NCBI GenBank assembly: GCA_022453515.1
Contig: JAJNNY010000014.1
Span: 434,001 to 498,000 of the forward strand
Origin: Astrocystis sublimbata
Taxonomy: Eukaryota; Ascomycota; Sordariomycetes; Xylariales; Xylariaceae
Direction of reading: 5' to 3'
Length of the DNA: 64,000 bases
Each line of letters begins with the position of its first letter. Positions within the stretch are counted from its first letter, which is position 1. The translations under genes were made by a program, and so were the position numbers. Under the pieces are notes generated by a model, which made no database searches, was not told the origin of the DNA, and worked only from the letters and a program-made list of their open reading frames with translations. Below, piece by piece: positions 48,087 through 59,700 of the stretch.

Positions 48087-50313
48087 ATGAACATGGAGCT
48101 TGGCCCCAACGTCTCCGTTCCGCACCTTGCGGACGGTCTTCTCACCAAAGAAAATATTAAAGCTAGTCAGCATCCCCAAGACGAAGTCATGAGCGGCACT
48201 ACCTCTCCTGAACTTTCGTCCCCTTCCGGTCGTGCTTCCTTCTCGTCTGTGCGGGAAGTGGACAACGATATTGCCCAGGCCTTCAGTAGCACTAAGGTTT
48301 CATCCTACAACCGCCACGGATCAGATACTGCCGTCTCCGACGACAGTCTCAGTGGCCCTCCTTCAGCTAGCTTAGAAATGACCGAGACCATGTTCTGTCC
48401 ACCGGTCACCATGCCGAACAGCAAGTTGCATGGTTGTTGGTTCCCTGCTGTCGCTGCCGACAACTTCCAAGGATGGAAGCAGATAGGTGTGAAAGGCAAG
48501 CAAGCGAGCAGAAGCTATGGAGATCTACGAGCTTTGCGAATGGTTTGGACGCCTACGTCTTCGATCAATACCACCCCCAAGAAACCAGAGGTACTCGTTG
48601 AGGTGGTTCGTACACCAGGAGACTCATCACTGGAGAAACTTCCCACGGAGCTGAAGAGTGAGTGTTTTCATCTCCCTCTCTTTTTTCCATTTGAAGGTTC
48701 TCTGGCACATAAACAGCAGGATAGTCGACCGACCTCATCGATCTTGGTATTTCTGCTTGGGCCGCGTTACCGTAGGCTAGCATATCAAGAGGTTGATTGA
48801 TCTACCACCATCTGCTACGCACTACAGATTCTCAGATGCAGGCTGCTAGCCTGCAGAAGCATGTATGCTATTGATATATATGGAGAGGTGTATATGTGAT
48901 TCGAAGGGTTGATGCTGACGTTTCATAGATCAAATTATCGATCACCTTGTGCTGGATATACCTCCAGACGGACTAGCCAGCCGCAATGCCGATTTGATGG
49001 CCATGCTGCTTACCTCAAGAGCATTGCATTCCGCCACTTTGAACGCTCTGTACCGACAAATCACAGTCCCTCATTCGAGAATCTTCCGAAAATTCTTAGC
49101 TCACATTGCTGAGAACCCTGAGCTCGGTACCATTGTTCGGAGACTCGATTTCAGCCACTTCAACCCAACGTCGCTCTTCTCGACGGCAAGACAGCGAGCT
49201 ACTACCCGCAACTTGACGCAGGAGACGCTACTGCGGTGCCTGGAATTGACTCCCTATCTACGCGAATTCTTGGCGCAAGAATATGTGGACGAAGACATTG
49301 ACATAAACATCCTGCGAAAGCTGTTCTTTGGCATGGAGAGACTGCAAGCACTGGACTTTTGTGCTTGTTCCTCTGCTAACTTCAAGGCTGCGTTCGAGGA
49401 GATTGTCTCTGTTCCGAACGAATGGCCTGACATGCTGCCCATTACTCGCTTGTCACTGCACCGTTGCATGAACCTGCCAGCGGCCGTGTTCAAGACGCTG
49501 TTACCACGTCTGCCTCAACTTACACACCTCGACGTAGCTGGCACTCGCATTACCGATTCAGCTCTAATGTCCATCCCGCACACGGCCAAAATCACTCATC
49601 TGAACTTGGCTAAGTGCAGGAGTCTGTCAAGCTCGGTCGTGATAGATTTTATCTCAACACACCCAGCGGTGAAGAACCTCGTCTACCTAAGCGTGGCAGC
49701 TGACTACCGAAGCTACGAGCTCTTCGACGAAGACGATCTCACCCGCCTCCTCCCCAAACTCCCTTCGACGCTCCGCTCGCTCAGCCTCAAAGGCAGCAGC
49801 ATGAACGCTTCACACATCGAGCTGCTGCTGCCACTCACCAAACACTTAGAAGAGCTGTCGCTAGGCCGCCGTCTGAAGACGGAAGATATCAACAGACTAT
49901 TATTGCGCCCCGAAGGCACAAGCCCCTTCGACTGGGTCCGGCCCACCCTGAAATACCTCGACCTCTCCGACTACGCGGGCTCGCTGAACGTGGCGGTGCT
50001 CTTCGGCAAAGTGTCGCTCCTCACCTGGGACTCGTACCCTCTCGAAGTCGTCGAGCTCGCCGACGACGCGTATAAGCGCTTCAAGGGCTCGGCGGTCACT
50101 CAGCGCATCGGGTGGAGGGTGACGGATTTCGGAAACCGCTCTTGGCTCGTACGAGTATACTCGGGCGACGATGGCAAGGGAGGCGGGACCAGGGACACGG
50201 GTGCCCGCGACTGGAAGATGGGCGCCACCTTCTGGGGCATGCGCAAGGTGCCGGTTGCGTTTGCCGATGTTGGCGGTATGTATGGGAGTTATATGTTTAA
50301 ACGCCATTTGTAA
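48087..50313 (+). CDS. F-box-like leucine-rich-repeat protein
   Basis: Probable substrate receptor of an SCF ubiquitin ligase; substrate unknown. Exon 1 is 48087-48657 and exon 2 is 48929-50313; a 271 nt intron (GTGAGT...TAG) splits an Asn codon. The product is 651 residues. Residues 1-180 are Ser/Pro-rich and disordered. The F-box-like start LEKLPTELKNQIIDHLVLDIP spans the splice junction (about 181-202) and is followed by LMAMLLTSRALHSATLNALYRQI. Leucine-rich repeats of RNI type follow at about 240-500 (for example ITRLSLHRCMNLPAAVFKTL, LTHLDVAGTRITDSALMSI, THLNLAKCRSLSSSVV, LRSLSLKGSSMNASHIELL). The C-terminal 130 residues (WDSYPLEVVELADDAYKRF, TFWGMRKVPVAFADVGGMYG) look folded and are shared by fungal homologues. 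Start chosen as the first ATG after upstream stops. Confidence 0.85.
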
Positions 50314-52048
50314 GACGGGTTGCCTATGGACTGGTTTGGACGACTCACCCTCACTTTCTGTGTGGAAATACCCTCCTCCATGTTTTTTTTACTGCCAGTA
50401 TATGGCTGTTGTTCATACCCCTGGGAGATATTGGGCGTCGGCGTTTGACTTTAGCTTGCATTGCATTGACGAAATCACGATCAACGGAGAAAGGAGTTCC
50501 TAAATGAAAAAAAGTCAGTTATCGCCGAAAGGAAAAAAAAAAAGAGAAAGACGATTACGGGTCGGCGCTTCTTGTTTGTTTAGCCTGCTACTTTTCTGAT
50601 ATCTGCTTTCTTTCCTCTCTCTCAATACTCTTTTTCATTCTACTTGGTGTAGGATATTCTTGCTTGGGCGTGTCTCTATCTCTGGCTGTCTCATTTGCAG
50701 GGCGTTAAGAGAGAAGCAGAATTCCCAAATTTGTATCAACTTTAATTGATTGCTATGGGGTGTTGTCTTTTTAAGTACACTGATGAGGGGTGCGAAATTT
50801 GGATGAGATGGGGATCATGAAAAAAGAGGCAAAGAAAAGGGAAGCATACAGAAAAGCATCAAGAAAAGCAAGTACCAGTAAGGATCTGTGTCGCTATTCT
50901 ATATAGTAATTAAGATGGTTATTAATTAAATTACGGGTCTGATATTGTTTTTTGATTGGGAGTGACTTTTACTTTGAGTGAGGATGAGGGGGTGAATACT
51001 GAGTGATGAAAATGATCAACATACTAGTACCTTGCAATCGAGATGAAGTGTTGTATGTACGCATTCGAGAGTAACCGACAACGGTCATTTAAAAAAGCAA
51101 TTTATTAACGAGATGCTTTTATATCTACTAGTTTGAAACAGCTGCTCCTCGCGTCTCTAATTACTGCAGAAGCCTGGTCTTGCTCATGAACACTCATTTA
51201 CTTATTAACTCGCCTGACTCTAACTAGCATTTAGTGATCTCTCATAAACCACTATCAAATTCACTTCTAAAGAAGCAGCAGTGCGTTGAACCTTACACTC
51301 TGGGTTCGTTTGCGCCATGCTCTAGTTACTCGAAGTGGTGCGGTGCCTTATCGGCTACTTGCCTACCTAGTTGTTAACTCATCTATACTTAGATTAGGTA
51401 GGTAGATACTTAAGATCTCTGAGCATCTCAATAGACTCACACTCATACTCAGACTTACGTAACACCAGCATGAGCATCAGCTTCATTCAGTAGGTGCCAA
51501 ATACCGCTCGGGAGCTGAGATTTCCCCTCAGTTGATTGATTATCAGAATCCCAGCGGCAAAGATATAATGCCAACACCCTATCCTGTATCAGTTGCTCAA
51601 ACGAAGGTATATCCCCTTTCCGGCCATTAACCCCACATCCTCTCCTTTTCCAATCACTTACAATATTCTTGAGCACAGCCCGAACGATGATTGCGCATGC
51701 ATGCATTTACACCCACCGCCCCGAGCACCCCCGCTTTCCATCTCACCATCAGCACGCCTCCTGCACCTTACAGGAGCGCTTCATCCAATCCGACGAGCGC
51801 CAAGCAAATGTCACCAATCGAAATTTCAAGATTCTCGTAGAATGGCTGAGTACTATGACTACTTTGGGATATCAGGGATGTGCTTTCTTCCTGCCCCCAA
51901 GCTGCGTCAGGACCGTGGTGTGGCAATGCATGCTATGCTAGCCTGCTTAATTGATAGGTACTAGTGAAGAAGACCCCGATGTTCGAAACTTTCCCTCATT
52001 TATGAGAATGTAATATCTGTGTTGTGGTGCTAATAGTGACAAGCTGCA
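50314..52048. other. Intergenic 1.7 kb
   Basis: F-box gene 3' flank with T-rich and A-rich runs (50380-50550), then AT-rich spacer. GCCTACCTAG at 51361 and TTAGGTAGGTAG at 51394-51405 belong to the dispersed motif. Frames at 51455-51964 on both strands overlap and show no domain. Confidence 0.5.
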
Positions 52049-52991
52049 ATGTTGCCCGTGCTTTTCCAGCAGCAATCAAAACCTCGCCAGATGTCTGCAG
52101 TTTGTTATGATGTTTGCAGTGAGTCCAGCTTCATCCTACTCAAGAGATGATATACTGCGTCAGCGTTATTCATTGAAGGAATTAGACAATGCAAATATCG
52201 AGGCCCAGCGAGTCGGGAAGAGTCCGTCCCTTTGCGCGACGAAAAGCGTATTCATTTCCTTCTACAGCGATTGCCTCGCATGTCTACAGGAAAACCCATC
52301 TCCAGACACCTCCGAGTCTGTTGATGAGCAGTTCAGGGATTTCAATGACTACTGCCAATCCGTTGGAGTCGACGTACCGGAAGCTATCACCACGACTCTC
52401 GTCGTTACTATCGACCACCGGACTGTAACGGTCCCTCTCACCACCGTTCTCGGTGTCGGAACCTATGTCTCCAACTCAACTACCCTCTCGTCCACTGCGG
52501 CGACTCCTTTCCAGAACTCAACCACTACTGCCACCGGAGGAACTAGCTGTGCGTGGCGACAAGCCCAGAGTTCATTTAATATCAATATCTGTGGCTATAA
52601 TCAGTACTAATGCCATCCTCCAGTCTCGTCAACATTAACCAGCCCCACAGCTCTTCCCACAGACACTTCGGAATCAAACCAGGGTTCGCGTTCCTTAAGC
52701 CAAGCACGGATAGCCGCAGCGGCTGTGGGCTCGGTAGCTGGTGCCATTCTCCTCATCATCCTACCAGCGCTCCTCTACCATCGACGACGACAACGACAGC
52801 AACAGCGACATAGGGAACAGGATACATTTGAGAAAGCGCAGTTACACTCGGACTGTATCCCTCGGCAAGAGCTCGACGGTACACAGGTCGGCGAACTTGA
52901 GGCGCCTGTTGCTGAATTGGAGGGGACGAAACAGCTTGCAGAGCTCCCTGATGCGACTGGGAAGCATCCGGGAAATGCCTCGAACAGCTAG
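52049..52991 (+). CDS. Ser/Thr-rich single-pass membrane protein, fungal cysteine domain
   Basis: Unknown function; the layout (Cys-rich head, Ser/Thr stalk, one helix, basic cytoplasmic tail) recalls cell-surface sensors or adhesion proteins of fungi. Exons: 52049 (or 52091) to 52118, 52186-52548 and 52624-52991; introns of 67 and 75 nt (GTGAGT...TAG, GTGCGT...CAG). The joined head reads CYDVCNNANIEAQRVGKSP, then SLCATKSVFISFYSDCLACL, a spaced-cysteine pattern seen in many fungal ectodomains. The stalk (about 100-165) is Thr/Ser-rich with likely O-glycosylation. The helix is AAAAVGSVAGAILLIILPALL followed by HRRRQRQQQRHR. The length is 252 or 266 residues depending on the start. Neither start gives a signal peptide, so an upstream exon may be missing or the gene may be damaged at its 5' end. 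Confidence 0.72.
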
Positions 52992-53488
52992 GCATATATA
53001 TAGCTTAAACTTAATAATGAAAGTCGTGTGTCTCTGGAAATAATTATTACAGAAAAACTTGATGCGTCGTAGGAGTGACAAACATAAGGAGTATGATAAG
53101 GATAACAACATCAAAGGGGATACGGAGTAGCCTGGAGATGTATTGTTTTACACGCATTGGGGTAGAGGTGCTTTTGGGTGGTGTGCATCAGATTACCAGA
53201 GCATTAACCGATGATTACATATGTGACAGATATCCAGGATAGGCGTTGTGATCAGCTCGTTTTCTATTACCTGTAATAACGAATTGAATAGACTTGAGCC
53301 CAAAGGCTAACTTGACAAGTTAGCGTAAATGGCTCGAGAGAATTGTGGTTAAACCGACTTGAGCTGAGAGGTTGTTAACTCTTTCGAGATGATGTATAAT
53401 TAATGACTCTTCGAGGTTCCCTAGATATGATGTTACAAGCACTATCTCAAGAGAGGGAGAATGGTATAAGTAAGTTTTCACCCTGTGT
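52992..53488. other. Short spacer, no gene
   Basis: About 500 bases of AT-rich DNA between two convergent units; nothing recognised. Confidence 0.5.
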
Positions 53489-54138
53489 CTAAACCCCATT
53501 CCACCTGGCTTCCAAAATCCATAGACCCAACCCAAATGGCTGCTTTCCTCCTTAAAATTGGAATACAGGGCTAGCCAGCTCGAAAAGACGAGCCCAGTCA
53601 GATACCTCGCGGTCTGCAGCATTGAAAAGCATCATCATGTTCAAATCACCAGATCGTACATCGGCCGCCGCACCAAGCGACATATCTCCGGGTCCCGGCG
53701 CCACAACATCATTCAACAGCACTCACACACCTACCTTGAGCGCCGGAATGAGCGCCCGCAGTATGCGAACGGCATACTGGTCAGACCAATTGTGAAGGCA
53801 TGCGCGGTACAGATACACGTCCGCTCCGCGTATCGGCTGTTCAGTGAAAAAGTCGTGCGTCATAGAGCACACGCGGTCGGCGACGTCCGCCGGCTTGCGC
53901 GAATCGGCCTCGAGGATCGTAGGCTCATTTATGTCCTGCACGACGAACTTCTGCGATGGGAAGGCCTGCGCCAGCGCTATCGCGACCTCGCCATGAGAGC
54001 CGCCCACATCAACTACGGTCGCTCCAGGCTTTAATAACCCCAAGGCCACACATCCGCGAGGTAATGAACGTCCAGATCCGGCCGCGGTACATACAGGCGC
54101 ATCCCGGCGGTCTCAACTACGTGCTCTTTTGGTTTTCT
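53489..54138 (-). pseudogene. O-methyltransferase pseudogene (3' part)
   Basis: Remnant of a SAM-dependent class I O-methyltransferase of the fungal secondary-metabolite type. The segment 54049-53726 reads LLKPGATVVDVGGSHGEVAIAL (SAM-binding motif I), FVVQDINEP, AHDFFTEQP-like MTHDFFTEQPIRGADVYLYR, HNWSDQYAVRILRALIPALK. Three lesions are visible. A frameshift near 54032-54045 separates it from the preceding DVHYLADVWPWG, which is in another frame. A TGA at 53725-53723 stands where the family has Arg in GARVLINDVV; the same frame goes on VLLNDVVAPGPG and LFNAADREVSDWARLFELASP. A TAA at 53554-53552 interrupts the C-terminus, after which GGKQPFGLGLWILEARW continues to a stop at 53491-53489. The N-terminal dimerisation part is not found beyond 54138, where the frame meets a stop. 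The gene is dead unless the assembly is wrong. Confidence 0.85.
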
Positions 54139-54841
54139 CTATTTTGACACTTGCTTACACTGGTGGATAATCTTGAGTACCTAATACGATAAACCATACG
54201 AGACAATTCTTCAATGTATAAACCATAGTCTCCTGAGAACTTAACACCCCATCCCGTCTTCCTTAGACAAAGAAGGGCGCGGAAAAGCAAGCACGCGGTT
54301 TGATATCCCTTCCAATCTATTAGAAATGCTGTATTGGTGATGTGTGTACTGACGACTCGAAACGTTGTCCATGACGGCCTAGCTGTCTATGCAGACTAAT
54401 CAGAGGCTATCGTGATCGTTCGTTGATGTTTCCTCGAAATCCCAGCGCATGACAATTGACCCCGCGAGCGATGTCCCCCTAGGAAAAACCCAGGCGCGTA
54501 ATATCCGCAAAGGTGTAGCATGACATAAAGGGCCTTCCGCCGCCATAGCTAACTCCTTCAAGTTCCCGGTCCCTTGTAGCGTCCTTGTATATATTGCTGA
54601 GTGACCTGCTAAGCATTGTATATGATCCAGTATTCCCACGTATGCTGGCGGACTGGTATTCGTTGTTGCTTACTGCTCTAGTGGCATTGACCGTTAGAGA
54701 AATCTTCTGTTTTCCATCATTCGCGAGTTATGCCACATGTAATGTTAGCCAATGGCTTCGTCCCCTTCGTCAATAAGTCAAAGACCTCTGGATCTAGATA
54801 TTGGTGGGTGCCTGAGCCTCCTGGAATAGCGTAGTATCATA
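54139..54841. other. Spacer, no gene
   Basis: About 700 bases. I see no remains of the methyltransferase N-terminus here and no other coding signal. Confidence 0.45.
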
Positions 54842-55417
54842 TTACCACATGGTTTTGTCTTCTACGTGAGTTGCAAAGTTGCTCTCAACTCTGCTGCGGC
54901 TGAAATAATTGCAAGCTTCGCATGACTCAAGGCGTGGGGGGGAATGGAAGTTGACGCCCATTGTAACCATATGGTCAAATTCAAGCGAAAACTTGGCCAT
55001 AAAGGGATCGTCATCTCTGATCCTGTGGATATAGTTTTTTGGACTCCAACCAAAGCCGTTCGATTTCCATCTCTGAACCCTGAAGAGGTATGTTTTTAGA
55101 GTGCTTGGGACACTCGAAGCGTTCGAAGCGCTCAAAACACATGACGTAATCGAAGTGATTGAAGTAATAGAAGTAACCGGAGTAATCGATGTAACTGATG
55201 TAACCGACATAATCGGAGGAATCGAATCAATCCAATGACTGAAAACTTGTGAGATAATACCTGGATTAGCCGCCGCAGTGCCCATAAAAGAGCATACACC
55301 AAGACCGAAGCATGCGCTCAAAGCCCCTACAATAAGCCAAGCAACAAGTCTGAAGGACCGCCACTTTGACTCCAGCTCAGGCGACTCTAGCTTAGGCTTG
55401 CGAAGCATTACTAGCAT
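54842..55417 (-). CDS. Hypothetical membrane protein with Ser-Ile-Thr repeats
   Basis: Not recognised. The open frame continues upstream to 55585 without an ATG; the first ATG is at 55417 and gives 191 residues. After a basic start (MLVMLRKPKLESPELESKWR) comes one hydrophobic segment, LVAWLIVGALSACFGLGVCSF, probably a signal anchor. Next is a run of short repeats of the form S-V/I-T (about residues 70-95), encoded by an imperfect 9-base minisatellite at about 55140-55215. The C-terminal 90 residues are ordinary in composition, with a Cys pair (ESCEACNYF). Single-exon, between a dead methyltransferase and a housekeeping gene. It may be a lineage-specific gene, or a non-coding frame kept open by the repeat. 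Confidence 0.4.
   Translation of the reverse strand: MLVMLRKPKLESPELESKWRSFRLVAWLIVGALSACFGLGVCSFMGTAAANPGIISQVFSHWIDSIPPIMSVTSVTSITPVTSITSITSITSCVLSASNASSVPSTLKTYLFRVQRWKSNGFGWSPKNYIHRIRDDDPFMAKFSLEFDHMVTMGVNFHSPPRLESCEACNYFSRSRVESNFATHVEDKTMW
55140..55215. repeat. 9-base imperfect minisatellite encoding Ser-Ile/Val-Thr
   Basis: About eight degenerate units of the pattern GTAATCGAA on the plus strand. It lies in the open frame of the hypothetical membrane protein and keeps all units in frame. Confidence 0.75.
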
Positions 55418-56724
55418 ATTGTAGAATCCTTCAATTGAGATATGTAAATCGTTGTTGCCATTGGCTGTTTGAAAGGGAGGATGAAACTGACGGATGATAG
55501 ACGAGCGGGTTGAATGACTTGATCCGCAATGTCGAGAGCCAGTAGAGAAGTAAATGGACAAATCACGCACAAGTCTCAGGCTCAAGAATTCGGGAGTGCC
55601 CTGCTATTTAAATCGATAAGACGGATGCCATCAAGGTACACGTGTAACGTAGCTCAGCTGCGTATTCATGCCTTGACCTGAAAGTTACGGCACCATGTTT
55701 GCGCAATCCCTTTCCAACCCCCGATCCCTGATAGAGTTTTCTGCATGCCCACAATGCAATTGATATAAGCATCGAACCGATGCAGGCTGGCACTTTACAG
55801 CCACCGTCACTTGCTCAACGACAACTCAACAGGCCAACTTGACACCTTCTGTACAAATAATCTTGGATATATTGGAACATAGGAACTGCCATGTAAGAAA
55901 TCACCCAAAATAACTTACCTAGGTAGGTACATTACGTCGATGCGATCAGTTTTTCGGGTGGTTATGAACAAAGTTTCCTAATGTTTATTTGTCCCCTGTC
56001 AACTCTCTCTCTGCATCACTAGTCACGGCAGCTATAAGCATACGACGTCGTCGGATCTCAAGATCAAACTTTCGAATGACAGGCTAGCAAACTCCCCGGG
56101 GATTGCAGCCAATCTACTAATTGTTTGCTAACGAACATCGAAACCAGAGTAGAATGGTTGCAGCTTCTGGACCAACAAACTCGATGCTCACATCTCAACA
56201 GACTCAGCTTACATGTTCAAGTAGTGGGATTATCTCTAAGGGATCCCGTATTTATGGATAAAACGGGAACATTTCAAACAGTCTTAATGCATTTGCGTAC
56301 GAGAACCAAGTACTATAATCACCGCTATCGTAGATACAAGATAGTGTTCATATTGCGCAGCAGGTAGACTTGCGTGGTGGTGCAACCAGCCCACTGTGTG
56401 GTGAATACAGTGTGTCTATACTATATACACAGTAGTTGTTGACAATTAGATACAAAGGTACCTAATGTAGCACCGACTTGTGCAAGTCGCGTAATCGAAT
56501 AACATGAGCTCAAGGCGCGTTCCACTTCCAACTTCAGCTTGCCAACCAGAACAAAGCCAATCCCGCCCGCCCTCAAGCTCTCAAACACCAACACTCACCC
56601 AACCAGCACCAGCACCGGCCGTGGTCCCCCATTCACCGCCATCGAATCATGTACTACTCCTAACCGACCGGCAAGCAAGCAAGCAACAGGCCCGATGGTA
56701 GAGCGATAGACAACCTCGACAACC
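55418..56724. other. Intergenic 1.3 kb before the dynactin gene
   Basis: Contains CTTACCTAGGTAGGTAC at 55914-55930. The last 200 bases (56520-56650) are C-rich and free of stops in part, and serve as promoter/leader of the dynactin gene. No other gene was recognised. Confidence 0.5.
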
Positions 56725-59700
56725 ATGTCCGAGATCACAGTTGGGCAGTACATCCAGCTCAGCGACGGCCGCAATGCCACCGTGCGCTTCGTCGGCCAGA
56801 CCCATTTCGCCGTCGGTGACTGGATCGGCGTCGAGCTCGAGGATGACTCGGGCAAGAACGACGGCGCTGTCCAGGGCGAGCGCTACTTCGACTGCGAGCC
56901 CGCCAGGGGCATGTTCGTGCGGCCCACCACCGTCGCCGTCCTGCAACAAGCACCCCAACCCGCCCCGAAAGCAGCCGCCCCTGCCCGCAAGGCCTCGTCG
57001 AGAGCGAGCAATGTCGGAGCCGGCGCCATGGGGAGGCCTGCCTCCGTCAACGACCCGTCCCTGGGGAAGCGCATGAGCCTGAATGCCCCTAGTCCGAGCC
57101 CAGTGCCACGCGCATCCCGTCCGTCCAGTATAGCTAGGGTCCGTTCTTCTATATTGAATCTGCTGTAGCCGTGTGGCCGAGCTGACATCCGTGGTAGTCG
57201 CAGTCTCCCATCAAGTCCCCCACCAAACAACTAGGCACCGCATCCTCGAGCGCAGCCACCTCCCGAACCGGTACACCATCTAATGCTCGAACCTCTGGCG
57301 TTGGCACCGCGAAGCCCCGGCCCTCGGTTGGTGCCAGGACGTCCATGGGTCCACCCGCCCTCCCTACTGCGGGAGCACGAGGAACAGCACGACGGCCCTC
57401 TTCTATGACGACTGCACCGACGGCCACGAGAACAGCAAGCGGTGCTGCAAGGCCTGCGGGCCCGAGGCTGTCGACAGGGCCTAGCCAGCGACTCAGTCGG
57501 CCTGCTGGGGGGAGAGTCCAATCTGGCGATTCTTCTGCCAACGAGGCTGGGGACAGGTCCGGGATCGCCTCCCCTCTTAAGAGTGATGGAGAACAACCTA
57601 CCAGCCCCGTACAGTCACGGACGAGAGCATTGGAGAAACTTACGGGAGGCGGCGGCACTTCCGCGGCAGCGTCAAAACCAGCGGGCACAGCAACGTCTCG
57701 AGCGCCTGCAACCTCAACAACTAGAACCGGAGCGAGCAATGCTATCAGCAGGGAAAATGAAGATCTGAAGACGAAGCTCAAGATCCTGGAGCGGAAGCGA
57801 ACAGAAGACCGCGATAAGTTGAAAGAGATGGAGCGACTCCAGGAGCAGCGCGATAAGTTTGAGACTATCAACAAGAAGATCGAGGCCAAATTCCAAACCA
57901 CCGTGCAGGAGAATGTGGCGCTGAGGAAACAGATGAAGGAGGCCGAGGAAAGTCTCAACCAAATCGAGGAGCTGCAGGCCGAGCACGATTCCATCATGGA
58001 GTTGGCAACCCTGGATCGCGAAATGGCCGAGGAGACAGCCGAGGTTCTCAAAGTTGAGCTCGAGGCCCTGAAGCAAAAGGCAGAGGAACTGGAGCTAGAG
58101 GTGGATATCCTGCGAGAAGAAAACACAGAATACTCGCAGGGTATGTCACCAGAAGAGAGGGCTAGTACTGGCTGGCTGCAGATGGAGCGCAACAACGAAC
58201 GACTACGTGACGCTCTGATCCGGCTCCGGGACATTAGCCAAGAGCAGGACGAGGAAAACAAGGCCCAGATCAAGTCCTTAGGCAAGGACCTGGAGGAGTT
58301 TGAAGCAATCAAAGAACAGTATCAGATCTGCAAGGAGAAGTTATTAGAGTCGGAAATACGGGCCGAGGACTTACGGCAACAACTCGACGACAACCTGGGA
58401 GCCGAACAGATGATCGAACAGTTGAGTATCGAGAAGCTACAGCAGTCCGAACGAATCCAGGAACTCAACGCCGTGATCGATGACCTCGAGGCGTTGAAAG
58501 AGATTAACGATGAACTCGAGGTCAATCACGTCCAGAACGAAAAAGAGATGCAGGAGGAGCTTGACTTCAAAGACAACATCATCACCGAGCAAGCACGGCG
58601 CACCGTGGAGAAGGAAGATACTATTGGAGACCTCGAGTACACACTGTCACGGTTCCGAGAACTTGTTACAAACCTGCAGACAGATCTCGAGGACATGCGC
58701 GCCTCGCATGCCGTCAACGAAGCTGAATCAGAGCAGCTGAATAGCAACGCCCGGCTCATGATGGACCTCAACCAGAAACTCCACATTTCCGCTGCCAAGA
58801 CCCAGGTCAAGACCATCGACCTCGAGATGCAGCGAATGGGTGCTCAAGAAGCACAACAGCACCTCGACATCGTCAAGCTCTTCCTGCCGGAGAGCTTCAG
58901 CACAGACCGAGACTCCGTCCTGGCCCTCTTACGTTTCACTCGGCTGTCTTTCAAGGCCAACCTTCTGCACGGCTTCCTAAAGGACAGAGTCAGTCAGACA
59001 CAGGCTGGGCATGAGGACGATGTGTTCGCTGGTTGCGATGCGATAGACAAGCTCACATGGGTAGCTTCTATGTGTGACCGCTTCGTTAATGGCATTAGCC
59101 ACTGCTCCCTGGCAGAATTTGCGAAGTACCAAGCTGCGTTGTACGAGCTCGAGCCCGTAGAACGAGCCCTGAACAACTGGATTGAGGGTCTCAAGAGGGA
59201 CGAACTCAAGGAGAAGCAGTGTGCCGAAGAGCTCCAACGCTCCATTGCTCTCATGACCCATCTTGGCGAAGTTCACATCTCCGAAGGACTCGAAAGCTTC
59301 GCCGACGAGGTTCAGATGAAGGCTATGCTGATGCAAAGCCACCTAGAGTCGGCCGCTACAGCATTCGGTGTCACGAAAGACATGGTGCACAGAATGGTAC
59401 CAGCTGACGGTGAAGAGGATGAACATGCCCAGCACTTCGCTAAGCGCGTGGATGCCGTCATCGGCCAGACACGTAGCGCCAAGGTCATCGTCTCGAAGGC
59501 TGTGCGGTCCCTCGAGGATCTCAGGGCCCGATCACTTGCTCTCACCCCCGAAACCTCGGAAGCCTTTGAACAATGTGAGGCTGCTAGTCGGGAATTGGGA
59601 CAGATGTCGCGCACTATCGGCTTTGACCTGCACAAACTACTGACGATAGAAGGGCGCGAGGAGCCATTCACGTACGAAGAAGTACAGAAGACCGTACAGA

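Noticed and set aside
57149..58312. 387-codon antisense frame inside the dynactin gene
   Set aside because: Ser-rich mirror of a coiled-coil coding strand; the sense strand is a clear dynactin p150.
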